Source: Bacteroidetes bacterium UBA1941
Lineage (GTDB): Bacteria > Bacteroidota > Bacteroidia > Chitinophagales > LD1
Direction of reading: 5' to 3'
Length of the DNA stretch: 64,000 nucleotides
Assembly (NCBI GenBank): GCA_002336805.1
Contig: DDEZ01000008.1
Location: forward strand, 76,885 to 140,884
Part shown: positions 33,555-42,956 of the stretch, piece after piece
How the letters are laid out: every line of letters starts with the position of its first letter
Position numbering within the stretch: the first letter of the stretch is position 1
Translations under genes and position numbers: made by a program
The notes under the pieces: generated by a model
Told to the model about the DNA's origin: nothing
What the model saw: the letters and a program-made list of their open reading frames with translations, nothing else
The model's database searches: none

Positions 33555-34250
33555 TTATTCCTCAGGCTCAGAGTCAGACTCCAGCTCTTCATCAGCATCC
33601 TCCTCATCTGGTTCAGTAGCCTTGGTAGTACCGGCGCCTGCTTTGCCCCGGCTGTGAAAGTCCTTATTAGCCTCTTCTATGAATTTGAGCAATATTTCCT
33701 TGCCCATCCTCTTTTCTGATGAGGTCACAAACATATCCGGCAGGTCGTCCCATGTTTCCTTCAGGGCGTTCTTGAAGTTCTCTATGTTGATGAGCATCTC
33801 CTTGCCAGCAGGTTTATCAGCCTTGGTGAAGACTATCACAAAAGGGATATTCTTTTCTCCCAGCCAATTAATGAACTCCAGGTCTATAGCCTGAGGCGGG
33901 ATACGGGAGTCTATGAGCACAAAGACATATTGCAGCTGCTCACGAAACTCCAGATAGTTATAGATCATACCCTTCCACTTTGCGCGGTTGTCCTGAGAGG
34001 TGCGTGCATAGCCATAGCCCGGTAGATCCACCAGGTGCCAGCTATGATTGATCACAAAGTAGTTGATCGTTTGGGTCTTGCCCGGCGTAGCAGAGGTCTT
34101 GGCCAGTCCCTTATGATTGCATATATAGTTGATGAGGCTTGACTTGCCTACATTGGAGCGGCCTATCATGGCATACTCCGGCATAAATGAGTTAGGACAC
34201 TTTTTGACGTCTACGTAGGTAGCTACGTACTCTGAATTTTTTACCTCCAT
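33555..34250 (-). CDS. engB: ribosome biogenesis GTPase EngB/YihA
   Basis: 231 residues. G1 GRSNVGKSS, the Thr of SATPGKTQ, G3 DLPGYGYA, G4 TKADKP and the SSE of G5 are all present. It is needed for 50S subunit maturation. After the GTPase fold it carries an unusually acidic tail of about 25 residues (rich in Glu and Asp, with DEEDADEELE) that E. coli EngB lacks. It lies 33 bp downstream of the beta-helix lipoprotein gene on the same strand. Confidence 0.95.
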   Translation of the reverse strand: MEVKNSEYVATYVDVKKCPNSFMPEYAMIGRSNVGKSSLINYICNHKGLAKTSATPGKTQTINYFVINHSWHLVDLPGYGYARTSQDNRAKWKGMIYNYLEFREQLQYVFVLIDSRIPPQAIDLEFINWLGEKNIPFVIVFTKADKPAGKEMLINIENFKNALKETWDDLPDMFVTSSEKRMGKEILLKFIEEANKDFHSRGKAGAGTTKATEPDEEDADEELESDSEPEE

Positions 34251-34283
34251 ATGGAGCCGAAGATATTAAATAGATGGCAGATA

Positions 34284-35519
34284 CTACTGTGTCAGTTTCA
34301 CATCCTGCCAGGCAGGCACAGCGCAGTCCATCTTGGTCACATCGAGGCTCATATTCTTGCTGCCTCCGGCAAAATCCAGATTCGCAAAACTTACGTCACC
34401 ATTGGCATGCAGGCATATCTTATCATCTTCTTTGATAGAGCCATCATTATTCTTGTAGGATGGATTTACACTACCGTCATATATGATATCTGGTATCTTA
34501 TCACCAAAAAGTGCTGTGAGGAGTTTGCCCAGCGTCACACTCGCATCTGCCCTGCCGCTACCGCGCTTCACGGTATTGTCATGTATAGAGATCCCTCCGC
34601 AGTATGGATCGTACGCCTGATCCTTATACGGCTTCTTCAGCACCAGGTAGCTGATGATAGCGCCGCTGGTAGTGTTGTGACCTATGATCTCATTAGAGTA
34701 TATCTCACACTGATTGGTAGCCATGATGATGAAGCCTGTACCGGCAGGCACCTCTGCTACAGACGTACCCTTAGCAGCAAAGTTCACCGTATTATTATTG
34801 GTCAGCTTATTATTGTGCACGCGGCAGCGCATACCATTCTTTACCGGCAGGTCCGGATTGTCAAATACCAGAAGGCCACCGGTATTATCATGGCTGTCGT
34901 TCTCATACACATCAGCGTCCACACAGTTTTCTATCTCTATGCCAGCTACGTTGTCATGCACCTTATTCCTGCGCACGATGATATTTTTAGACTGGCCTAC
35001 ATATACACCCGCATCAGATGAGCCAAACACGTCACAGTCTTCTATCAGCACATTGGTACACGAGACCGGGTATAGCGCGTATGATCCGTTGTCTGTAGAG
35101 TGCAGATTGTTCCAGCCGGTCTTGATACGGCGTATCGTTACATTTAGTACATCCTCCAGTTTGATGCAGTCACCCTTAGCATTGATGATAGCAAAGTCTT
35201 CCAGCACGATACCATTAGCAGTCACGCGCAGGCCCTCAGCGCCATCCTTCTGTCCTTTGAAGTTCAATACAGTTTTTTCCATACCCTTGCCGCGTATGGT
35301 CACATTCTTCACACCATCCAGTATCAGCGGGCGTGACAGGTTGTAGGTGCCCTCCGGCAGTTCTATCACATCGCCTTCCTTGGCATTGACCAGTTTTTCT
35401 TGTATTTGTTTTTCAAACTCGGCAGAGACAGTAGCGGGCTCTTCTTTCTTAGTGTTTTGGCAGCTGGCCATGATCAGTGCTGCACAGGATACCAGCAGTA
35501 GATGCAGTGGGTATTTCAT
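34284..35519 (-). CDS. lipoprotein with right-handed parallel beta-helix
   Basis: 411 residues with a lipoprotein signal (lipobox MASC at about residue 20). A Glu-rich coiled segment leads into repeated beta-helix coils: KNVTIRGKGMEKTVLN, ANGIVLEDFAIINAKGD, LNVTIRRIKTGWNN, KNIIVRRNKVHDN, then further coils to about residue 345. Such folds often degrade or bind polysaccharides. Catalytic residues are not identifiable. It follows nuoN by 103 bp on the same strand and may be read from the nuo promoter. Confidence 0.88.
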   Translation of the reverse strand: MKYPLHLLLVSCAALIMASCQNTKKEEPATVSAEFEKQIQEKLVNAKEGDVIELPEGTYNLSRPLILDGVKNVTIRGKGMEKTVLNFKGQKDGAEGLRVTANGIVLEDFAIINAKGDCIKLEDVLNVTIRRIKTGWNNLHSTDNGSYALYPVSCTNVLIEDCDVFGSSDAGVYVGQSKNIIVRRNKVHDNVAGIEIENCVDADVYENDSHDNTGGLLVFDNPDLPVKNGMRCRVHNNKLTNNNTVNFAAKGTSVAEVPAGTGFIIMATNQCEIYSNEIIGHNTTSGAIISYLVLKKPYKDQAYDPYCGGISIHDNTVKRGSGRADASVTLGKLLTALFGDKIPDIIYDGSVNPSYKNNDGSIKEDDKICLHANGDVSFANLDFAGGSKNMSLDVTKMDCAVPAWQDVKLTQ

Positions 35520-35622
35520 GTATTTGATTTTGGGTAAAAGCGAATATAATCGCTCACAACCATAGCGCGAAGTTCTTTTCGCTGAAAGGTAATTATAACC
35601 CGTCCAAAAAAGGGAGTACTTA

Positions 35623-37014
35623 TTACTTGCTGGCCAGCTGGGTGATAGATGGCACCAGAGATGGCAGTATGCCCAGAGCCAGTGTCACTACCAGGCAGAT
35701 AGCAGCTATAGCTACGTATGACATAGAGCCTGTAGTAGCCTCTATGTCTTCGCTGTCCTTGGTCCACATAGCCAGTATCAGCTTAAAGTAGTAGTACACG
35801 CTGATAGCAGAGGTGATCACTGCTACTATGACCACAGCCAGGTGCTGTGTCTTGATAGCCTCGAAGAAGACATAATACTTTGCAAAGAATCCCGCCAGTG
35901 GTGGTATACCTGCCATAGACAGCATAAATACCGTGAGCGCTACCGCCAGGAATGGATTGCTCTTGCCCAGGCCATTAAAGGCTTCGATCTTTTCACTCTT
36001 GCGGCGCTTCATCACTGAGATACCTACAGCAAACGCACCGAGAGATGCAAACGTGTACGCCACAGTATAAAAGAAAAGCGCATTAGCAGAATTGTGATAG
36101 AGGGACATGATGGCCAGCAGCATATATCCTGCATGAGCCACACCTGAGAATGCGAGCATCCGCTTGAATGAGTCCTGATTGAGGGCGGTCAGGTTGCCTA
36201 CCAGCATGGTCATGGCAGCCACTACACTCAGTATCCAGGCAAATCCCGCAAAATTATTCACGAAGCTCACGCTGAATAGCCTGTAGAATGCTGCCATAGC
36301 TGCCACCTTAGACAGCGTAGCCATCATAGCAGTGGTCAGTGTCGGCGAGCCCTCATATACATCCGGCGCCCAGAAGTGGAATGGAACAGCAGACACCTTG
36401 AAGAGCATCGCGATCAGTATCATGATCACACCCACCGTGAAGATAGGATCTACATTAGGGCCTGACGCATATACTGCTATCTGAGCCAGGTTAAAGCTGC
36501 CCGTAGCGCCATACACCAGCGTGATACCAAAGAGCAGTATACCAGAGGCAAAAGATCCCATGAGGAAGTATTTCATAGCCGCTTCATTGGAGCGGATGTC
36601 GCGCCTCTTGCTACCGGCCAGGATGTACAGGGAGATAGACAGCACCTCCAGGCCTATGAAGAGCATGGCCATATTAGAGAAGCTCACCAGCGCGATACCG
36701 CCGCAAAGTGTGAATATGATCACAGAGATGTAGTCAGCCAGTTTCGTTTCCTCTGCGTCATAGAAGCTGCCACTCATAGTCACGAGGCCGGCAGCAGTCA
36801 CGATGAGCAGCCCGGTGAAGGCCAGCGCAAAATTATCAGCACGGAGCATATCATTGTAGAATGATACAGATGAGCCATTCCACTCTGTAAAGTTGAGGCC
36901 GAGGATCGCCAAGAGGGCCAGTATCACTACTGGCACCACGATCTTGCGGAGGTTAAATATCTCCAGCACCAGGCAGGCGATACCGAGAAATGATGTATAT
37001 GTCAGTGCCCTCAT
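35623..37014 (-). CDS. nuoN: NADH-quinone oxidoreductase subunit N
   Basis: 463 residues, about 13-14 hydrophobic segments. ALAIEVLSISLYILAG and the lysine segments (KYFLMGSF, LFKVSAVPFHFWAPD, FKRMLAFSG) match the Na/H-antiporter-like proton channel module. It is the last nuo gene, three bases after nuoM. Typical length (about 460-485). Confidence 0.96.
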   Translation of the reverse strand: MRALTYTSFLGIACLVLEIFNLRKIVVPVVILALLAILGLNFTEWNGSSVSFYNDMLRADNFALAFTGLLIVTAAGLVTMSGSFYDAEETKLADYISVIIFTLCGGIALVSFSNMAMLFIGLEVLSISLYILAGSKRRDIRSNEAAMKYFLMGSFASGILLFGITLVYGATGSFNLAQIAVYASGPNVDPIFTVGVIMILIAMLFKVSAVPFHFWAPDVYEGSPTLTTAMMATLSKVAAMAAFYRLFSVSFVNNFAGFAWILSVVAAMTMLVGNLTALNQDSFKRMLAFSGVAHAGYMLLAIMSLYHNSANALFFYTVAYTFASLGAFAVGISVMKRRKSEKIEAFNGLGKSNPFLAVALTVFMLSMAGIPPLAGFFAKYYVFFEAIKTQHLAVVIVAVITSAISVYYYFKLILAMWTKDSEDIEATTGSMSYVAIAAICLVVTLALGILPSLVPSITQLASK

Positions 37015-37017
37015 TTT

Positions 37018-38469
37018 CTATCCCAGAGTATGTTTCAAAATTTCCGACAGCGCCGGTTGTGCTATCTCCATGATCGGCTTAGGATACACGCCACATACGA
37101 ATATGGCAGCAATCAGTATCGCAAATACCGCCAGCTCACTGGCAGTCAGATCAGGGAATGCTGATACAGTAGCCCGCTTCTCTCCCAGCATCACATACTG
37201 GTACATCTTCAGCATATATACTGCGCCGAGTATGATGGTCAGGCCTGCTACTATAGAGAGCCATGTGTTGTATTCAAACACACCAAAGAGCAGCAGAAAC
37301 TCACCGATAAATGCATTGGTAGTAGGGAGTGCCACAGAGGCCAGCACGATGATGATGAATGCCGTGGCAAACCTCGGGGCGATGCTCCTGATCCCACCTA
37401 GTTGATTGATCTCAAGCGTTCCCGTCCTGCGCAGGATCACCTCACCGGCAAAGAAAGCGCCGACCACATTCACACCGTGAGCCAGCATCTGCACTACCGC
37501 ACCTTGCAGACCCTCGTTTGTGAGGGAGAAGATACCCGCAGCGATCAGGCCCACGTGAGCAAAGGAGGAATAAGCCAGCAGGCGCTTTATATTCTTCTGC
37601 TGTATAGCCAGTATAGAGCCATACACCACACCTATCACAGATAGTACAATGAGGTATGGGGTCAGCGTCAGCACACCCTGTGGTGCCACCGGCAGCAGCC
37701 AGCGCAGCAGGCCATAGAGGCCCATCTTCAGCATAATACCTGATAGCAGCATCGTACCTACGGTAGGCGCCTCAGTATAGGTATCTGCCTGCCATGTGTG
37801 AAATGGGAACACCGGTATCTTCACAGCAAATGCAAAGAAGAACGCCAGCGCTACGCAGAGTTGCTCCATAGGCGACAGGCTCAGTCCATACAGTGACTGC
37901 AGCGAGAGGCTGCCTGCCTTGGTATAGAGAAAGATAAAAGCCACCAGCATAAACAGAGAGCCGATGAGCGTGTAAACAAAGAACTTGAAGGTAGCGGTCT
38001 GGATAAAGGCCTTGTCCTTACCTTGTCCCCACAGCAGCGCGATAAAGTAGATCGGTATCAGGGCCAGCTCCCAGAAGATATAGAACAACAGGCCATCTGT
38101 AGAGATGAATACGCCGATCATGGCAAACTGCATGAGCAGTATCAGTGCATAAAGTGAGCGGGCATTGGCCTGCTCGGTGCCAAAGGACGACAGGATGATG
38201 ACAGGCACCAGGAAAGTAGCCAGCAGCACCAAAAGCAGGCTCAGTCCATCACAGGCGATGCTGAAGTTGATATTGGGATTGGCGATCCAGGCATGGGTAT
38301 ATGACAACCCTTCAAACTGGCTATGCGCGAGATGCTGCAGCGCTACCAGCGAGATGCCAAACTCTGCCACAGCAGCCACGAGAGCTACCTTGGCTGCCAG
38401 CTTATTGCCGGACAGATAGACCGCCAGGGCAGCCACCAGAGGGAGAAATAAAATGACTAATAGCAACAT
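37018..38469 (-). CDS. nuoM: NADH-quinone oxidoreductase subunit M
   Basis: 483 residues with about 14 hydrophobic segments. Signatures: FFWELALIPIYFIALLWG (with the conserved Glu), FHTWQADTYTEAPTVGTMLLSG, and KNIKRLLAYSSFAHVG. An antiporter-like proton-pumping module. Spacing from nuoL is 18 bp. Confidence 0.97.
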   Translation of the reverse strand: MLLLVILFLPLVAALAVYLSGNKLAAKVALVAAVAEFGISLVALQHLAHSQFEGLSYTHAWIANPNINFSIACDGLSLLLVLLATFLVPVIILSSFGTEQANARSLYALILLMQFAMIGVFISTDGLLFYIFWELALIPIYFIALLWGQGKDKAFIQTATFKFFVYTLIGSLFMLVAFIFLYTKAGSLSLQSLYGLSLSPMEQLCVALAFFFAFAVKIPVFPFHTWQADTYTEAPTVGTMLLSGIMLKMGLYGLLRWLLPVAPQGVLTLTPYLIVLSVIGVVYGSILAIQQKNIKRLLAYSSFAHVGLIAAGIFSLTNEGLQGAVVQMLAHGVNVVGAFFAGEVILRRTGTLEINQLGGIRSIAPRFATAFIIIVLASVALPTTNAFIGEFLLLFGVFEYNTWLSIVAGLTIILGAVYMLKMYQYVMLGEKRATVSAFPDLTASELAVFAILIAAIFVCGVYPKPIMEIAQPALSEILKHTLG

Positions 38470-38487
38470 ACTTTGTTCTCTACTTCT

Positions 38488-40380
38488 TTATTGCAGGTAG
38501 GTCAATACGTAAATAAATATCCCGACTATACCCAGCACCATGGCCAGCAGGTAGAAGCCGATATTACCACTCTGTATCTGGCGGAGCTGTTTGCCGGTCG
38601 CCAGGCTTAGCCTGCCTGACCATACTACTACACCATCCACCACTATTTTATCCAGCACACTATAGCCCCACTCAGACATAGCGAGCAGCGGTTTCACCAC
38701 AGCTACATTATAGAGCTCATCTACATAGTACTTATTATACACTACAGCGGCTGGTCCTGACAGTTGCCCCTCCTCAGCCGGCAGCGTCCTCTTGCTCACA
38801 AAGCGTACATACGCCCATGCGATAGCCGCAAAAGCAAGAACCGTGGCTATCCCCATCAGCATGAGCTCCTGAGAAGCAGCTTCTCCGCCTTCGCCCTCTG
38901 TCACAGCAGGTATCACCGGTGCGAGGAAGTGAGACAGCCAGTGTGTCTGGCTGAATACTGCAGGCAGGCCAAGGAAGCCACCAAAGACAGACAGGATAGC
39001 CAGTACGATCAGTGGGATAGTGATGCTCAGCGGAGACTCATGCAGGTGATGCTCCTGATCATGCGTACCACGGAATGAACCAAAGAAAGTCAGGAACACA
39101 AGCCTGAACATGTAATAAGCCGTCAGCAGTGAGGCAAAAGAGGCCACTACCCACAGTACCTTATTATGTTCGTAGGCGTGCGCCAGTATCTCATCCTTAG
39201 AGAAGAAGCCTGACAGGCCCGGCACACCGGATATAGCCAGCGTAGCCAGCAGGAAGGTGCCAAATGTGATCGGCATCCATTTCTTCAGTCCACCCATACG
39301 GCGGATATCCTGCTCGCCACCCATCGCGTGGATCACAGAGCCGGAGCCGAGGAAGAGGCAAGCCTTGAAGAAAGCATGTGTCACTACGTGAAAGGCACCT
39401 GAAGTATAAGCACCAAAGCCCAGCGCCATAAACATCAGGCCGAGCTGAGATACAGTAGAGTATGCCAGCACTTTCTTGATGTCATTCTGCATCACACCTA
39501 TCGTAGCCGCAAAGAGTGCCGTAGCAGCTCCTACTATCGCTATGATGTGGAGTGTCTCCGGTGCGAGAGTAAATAGGAAGTTGGCACGGCAGATCATAAA
39601 GATACCGGCTGTCACCATCGTAGCTGCGTGTATCAGTGCCGATACCGGTGTAGGACCGGCCATCGCATCCGGCAGCCAGGTATAGAGCGGTATCTGAGCA
39701 GATTTGCCGCAGGCGCCGATGAAAAGGAACAGCGTAGCCCAGAAGATGATATGATGATTTGCACCATCGGCTACCGCAGCCTTCAGTCCGTTGAAATCTA
39801 ATGTGTGGAAGTTATAAAGCAGTATGAACATCCCAATCAGGAAGCCAAGGTCACCGATACGGTTCATTACAAAAGCCTTCTTCGCCGCATTATTGTAGTC
39901 CTGATTCTTGTACCAGAAACCGATGAGCAGGTATGAGCAGAGGCCCACACCTTCCCAGCCTATAAACATCACTACAAAGTTATTGCCCAGCACTAGCAGC
40001 AGCATGAAGAAGATGAAGAGGTTGAGGTACGCAAAGAAGCGCTGGAAACCTTCATCGTCATGCATATACCCTGTGGAGTAGATATGTATCAGGAAACCGA
40101 TACCTGTCACCACCATCAGCCACAGCGCCGAAAGCTGGTCTATCAGGATACCAAAGTTGATATGGATATTGCCAAAGGAGATCCAGTCAAATACCTTGAC
40201 CTCTGTAGGAGCAGCGCCGCCCACCAGGCCAAAGAAATACATGCAGGAGATAAGGAAAGAACCCAGTATAGTGGCCGAACCGATGATACCGGAGAGTCCC
40301 TTTGACAGCTTGGTGCCCAGGAGCCCGTTTATCAGGAACCCGGCCAGCGGCAGTAAAATGAGTAAGTATATAGTAAGCAT
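38488..40380 (-). CDS. nuoL: NADH-quinone oxidoreductase subunit L
   Basis: 630 residues. N-terminal MLTIYLLILLPLAGFLINGL, then WEGVGLCSYLLIGFWYKNQD with the conserved Glu, PLYTWLPDAMAGPTPVSALIHAATMVTAG, and KKVLAYSTVSQLG. After the antiporter core the C-terminus (about residues 560-630) forms the lateral helix characteristic of NuoL. Pumps protons in the membrane arm. Confidence 0.97.
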   Translation of the reverse strand: MLTIYLLILLPLAGFLINGLLGTKLSKGLSGIIGSATILGSFLISCMYFFGLVGGAAPTEVKVFDWISFGNIHINFGILIDQLSALWLMVVTGIGFLIHIYSTGYMHDDEGFQRFFAYLNLFIFFMLLLVLGNNFVVMFIGWEGVGLCSYLLIGFWYKNQDYNNAAKKAFVMNRIGDLGFLIGMFILLYNFHTLDFNGLKAAVADGANHHIIFWATLFLFIGACGKSAQIPLYTWLPDAMAGPTPVSALIHAATMVTAGIFMICRANFLFTLAPETLHIIAIVGAATALFAATIGVMQNDIKKVLAYSTVSQLGLMFMALGFGAYTSGAFHVVTHAFFKACLFLGSGSVIHAMGGEQDIRRMGGLKKWMPITFGTFLLATLAISGVPGLSGFFSKDEILAHAYEHNKVLWVVASFASLLTAYYMFRLVFLTFFGSFRGTHDQEHHLHESPLSITIPLIVLAILSVFGGFLGLPAVFSQTHWLSHFLAPVIPAVTEGEGGEAASQELMLMGIATVLAFAAIAWAYVRFVSKRTLPAEEGQLSGPAAVVYNKYYVDELYNVAVVKPLLAMSEWGYSVLDKIVVDGVVVWSGRLSLATGKQLRQIQSGNIGFYLLAMVLGIVGIFIYVLTYLQ

Positions 40381-40398
40381 CTCTATCCTGGCTCTTTT

Positions 40399-40731
40399 TT
40401 AGTTCTTCAGGTTTTTCAGTTCGTCTATGTCTATCGTATGCAGGTTCCTGAATATGGTCACCAGGATCGCCAGCCCCACCGCGACCTCCGCAGCAGCTAC
40501 CGCCATGATGAAGAATACGAATACCTGGCCGCTATTGTCATGATGATAGGTAGAGAATGCTACCAGCAGCAGGTTCACAGAGTTGAGCATCAGCTCTATG
40601 CACATGAAAATCGTGATCGCATTGCGGCGGAATAGTACCCCGAATACACCTATCGTAAAGAGCATAGCGCTCACTGCGATATAGTGGTTGATCGAGATAT
40701 GCGGATCGGCAAATATGTTGAGTAGCGTCAT
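40399..40731 (-). CDS. nuoK: NADH-quinone oxidoreductase subunit K
   Basis: 110 residues with three hydrophobic segments. The conserved glutamates sit in FMCIELMLNSVNLLLVAF and AVAAAEVAVGLAILV. Start overlaps the nuoJ stop by 4 bp (ATGA), so translational coupling is expected. Confidence 0.96.
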   Translation of the reverse strand: MTLLNIFADPHISINHYIAVSAMLFTIGVFGVLFRRNAITIFMCIELMLNSVNLLLVAFSTYHHDNSGQVFVFFIMAVAAAEVAVGLAILVTIFRNLHTIDIDELKNLKN

Positions 40732-41243
40732 TTCAGTGCCGCGGTTTTATCTTTTTTCATCAGCAGTACTACACCTACCATAGCAGACAGCAGTAGTACT
40801 GATATAAATTCAAATGGATAGAAGTACTCGCTCAGCAGCACAGTGCCGAGTGATTTCACATCACCTATGCTGCCCGTTATAGGCCCCATGGTCAGGATCA
40901 CATTAGCCTTGCGCACTGCCAGCATCAGCACGATACCGAGTGCTACTGCTATCACCAGCGCAGCTATCTGTGCTATGGCCGGCTTATGCTTCTCCGTTTC
41001 CTCATTGAGGTTCATGAGCATGAGCGTAGTGAGGAAGAGTACCATGATAGCACCCGCGTAGACGATGATATGTACGATGAAGAGGAACTGTGCATTTAGC
41101 AGCAGGTAGTGGCCGGCTATGCTGGCAAAACAAACGAGCAGGGAGATAGCACTAAAGATCGGGTTCTTGGCGATCACAGTGTAGATCGCAGTGATGAAAG
41201 CGATGGTAGATAAGCTCCAGAATATGATTTCCTTTATATCCAT
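40728..41243 (-). CDS. nuoJ: NADH-quinone oxidoreductase subunit J
   Basis: 171 residues, five hydrophobic segments, with FLFIVHIIVYAGAIMVLFLTTLML carrying the short, pi-bulge-prone third helix of the family. Ends KKDKTAALK. It is 10 bp from nuoI and overlaps nuoK. Confidence 0.95.
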   Translation of the reverse strand: MDIKEIIFWSLSTIAFITAIYTVIAKNPIFSAISLLVCFASIAGHYLLLNAQFLFIVHIIVYAGAIMVLFLTTLMLMNLNEETEKHKPAIAQIAALVIAVALGIVLMLAVRKANVILTMGPITGSIGDVKSLGTVLLSEYFYPFEFISVLLLSAMVGVVLLMKKDKTAALK

Positions 41244-41253
41244 TCCTCCTTGA

Positions 41254-41772
41254 TTATAGCACCTGCTGTTCAGGCTTCAGTACCAGTTTGTCCTTACCAA
41301 AAATAAATCCCTCGCGGCTGTAGTCTGCATTAGATATTTTCTCCGTCAGGAATATCGCTTCCTTAGGGCAGGCCTCCTCACAGAGACCGCAGAAAATACA
41401 GCGCAGCATATTGATCTCGTATACTGATGCGTATTTTTCCTCACGATAAAGATTCTCCTCTCCCGGCTTGCGCTCGGCAGAGGTCATCGTGATCGCCTCA
41501 GCAGGACAGGCCAGCGCGCATAGGCCGCAGGCAGTGCAGCGCTCAGCACCGTTCTCATCACGCATCAGGATATGCTGGCCGCGGTACACCGGGCTGAATT
41601 CCCTTTTCTCATCAGGGTACTGCACTGTCACCTTCTTGCTAAAGAAGTGCTTGAGCGTGATACCCATCCCCTTGATGATACCCGGCAGGTAGAGCTTCTC
41701 GCTGAATGTCATCTCCTTTTGAGAGACGTCTATCTTGCGACCTGTGAGCGATATGGAGCCGTAATCTGTCAT
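41254..41772 (-). CDS. nuoI: NADH-quinone oxidoreductase subunit I
   Basis: 172 residues. Two ferredoxin-like [4Fe-4S] motifs: CTACGLCALACPAEAIT and CIFCGLCEEACPKEAIF. Carries clusters N6a and N6b towards the quinone. The YRGQHILMRDENGAE leader before the first motif is standard. Confidence 0.96.
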   Translation of the reverse strand: MTDYGSISLTGRKIDVSQKEMTFSEKLYLPGIIKGMGITLKHFFSKKVTVQYPDEKREFSPVYRGQHILMRDENGAERCTACGLCALACPAEAITMTSAERKPGEENLYREEKYASVYEINMLRCIFCGLCEEACPKEAIFLTEKISNADYSREGFIFGKDKLVLKPEQQVL

Positions 41773-41844
41773 ACTATAAGCGCTGCAAAAATATATTTAA
41801 CCTTCAAATACCCTAAATCTAAATTCCTAATTTGTCAACAGTCA

Positions 41845-42918
41845 TCACGCACCTGTAGCGATGAGTACTATGCCAGTGATCACAATATTCAATATAGCAA
41901 GTGGCATCAGTATCTTCCATCCCAGGTTCATGAGCTGGTCATAGCGGAAGCGCGGTACCGTCCAGCGCACCCACATATAGAAGAAGATAAAGAAGAATAT
42001 CTTGGCAAATAGCACCAGCGTACCGATGATCGTCTCTGCATTGCCGCCCAGTGTCGAATGCACCCAGTCCATGCCCGGATAGTTGTACCCGCCAAAGAAA
42101 ACGATCGCGATGATCGCAGAGGAGATGAACATATTCACGTACTCGGCAAAGAGGAAGAAGCCCAGCTTCATAGAGCTATACTCCGTATGGTAGCCACCCA
42201 CCAGCTCAGACTCGCACTCCGGCAGGTCAAATGGTGTGCGGTTCGTCTCTGCAAAGGCACAGATCAGGAATATCAGAAATGCCAGTGGCTGCTTGAATAC
42301 ATACCAGCTAGGCCATGCGAATTTGTGTCCATGCCAGTTCCAATCGATAAAGCCATGCTGATTTTCCGCTATCTCGTGCATGCTCAGTGAGCCGGATACC
42401 ATCAGCACCGCGATCATAGAGAGGCCCATGGCCACCTCATAGGAGATCATCTGTGACGAGGCACGTACCGCCCCCAGCAGGGAGAACTTATTATTAGAAG
42501 CCCACCCTCCTATCATGATACCATACACACCGATAGAGATCACGCCAAATACGTAGAGTATAGCGATATTGATATCCGCAGCCTGTAGCGTAGCAGTATA
42601 GCCGAAAAGTGTCAGCTGCCTGCCCCATGGTATCACAGCGCTGGTCATCAGCGCGGTGGTCATGGCCAGGCCCGGCCCGAGTATGAAGAGGAGCTTATTG
42701 GGAGTTTCCGGTATGAAATCCTCCTTGGTAAACATCTTCACACCATCCGCCAGCGGCTGGAGCAGGCCACCCGGACCCGCACGGTTTGGACCGAGGCGGT
42801 CCTGAAAATATCCTGCGAGCACACGCTCAGCAAAAGTGGAGTACAGCGCGATCAGCATCGTGATACCAAATACCACGAGTATGATGACTCCCTTCTCGAT
42901 TAAAAATGCACTTTCCAT
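41845..42918 (-). CDS. nuoH: NADH-quinone oxidoreductase subunit H
   Basis: 357 residues, eight hydrophobic segments. AERVLAGYFQDRLGPNRAGPGGLLQPLADGVK, SYEVAMGLSMIAVL and EVAETNRTPFDLPE-like (here AETNRTPFDLPECESELVGG) are the quinone-site and channel signature. The longest run in the operon before it is a 72-bp gap to nuoI. Confidence 0.97.
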   Translation of the reverse strand: MESAFLIEKGVIILVVFGITMLIALYSTFAERVLAGYFQDRLGPNRAGPGGLLQPLADGVKMFTKEDFIPETPNKLLFILGPGLAMTTALMTSAVIPWGRQLTLFGYTATLQAADINIAILYVFGVISIGVYGIMIGGWASNNKFSLLGAVRASSQMISYEVAMGLSMIAVLMVSGSLSMHEIAENQHGFIDWNWHGHKFAWPSWYVFKQPLAFLIFLICAFAETNRTPFDLPECESELVGGYHTEYSSMKLGFFLFAEYVNMFISSAIIAIVFFGGYNYPGMDWVHSTLGGNAETIIGTLVLFAKIFFFIFFYMWVRWTVPRFRYDQLMNLGWKILMPLAILNIVITGIVLIATGA

Positions 42919-42956
42919 GTTATTCTTTGCTGACGGCCTCCCGTCTCTTTTCTCTG

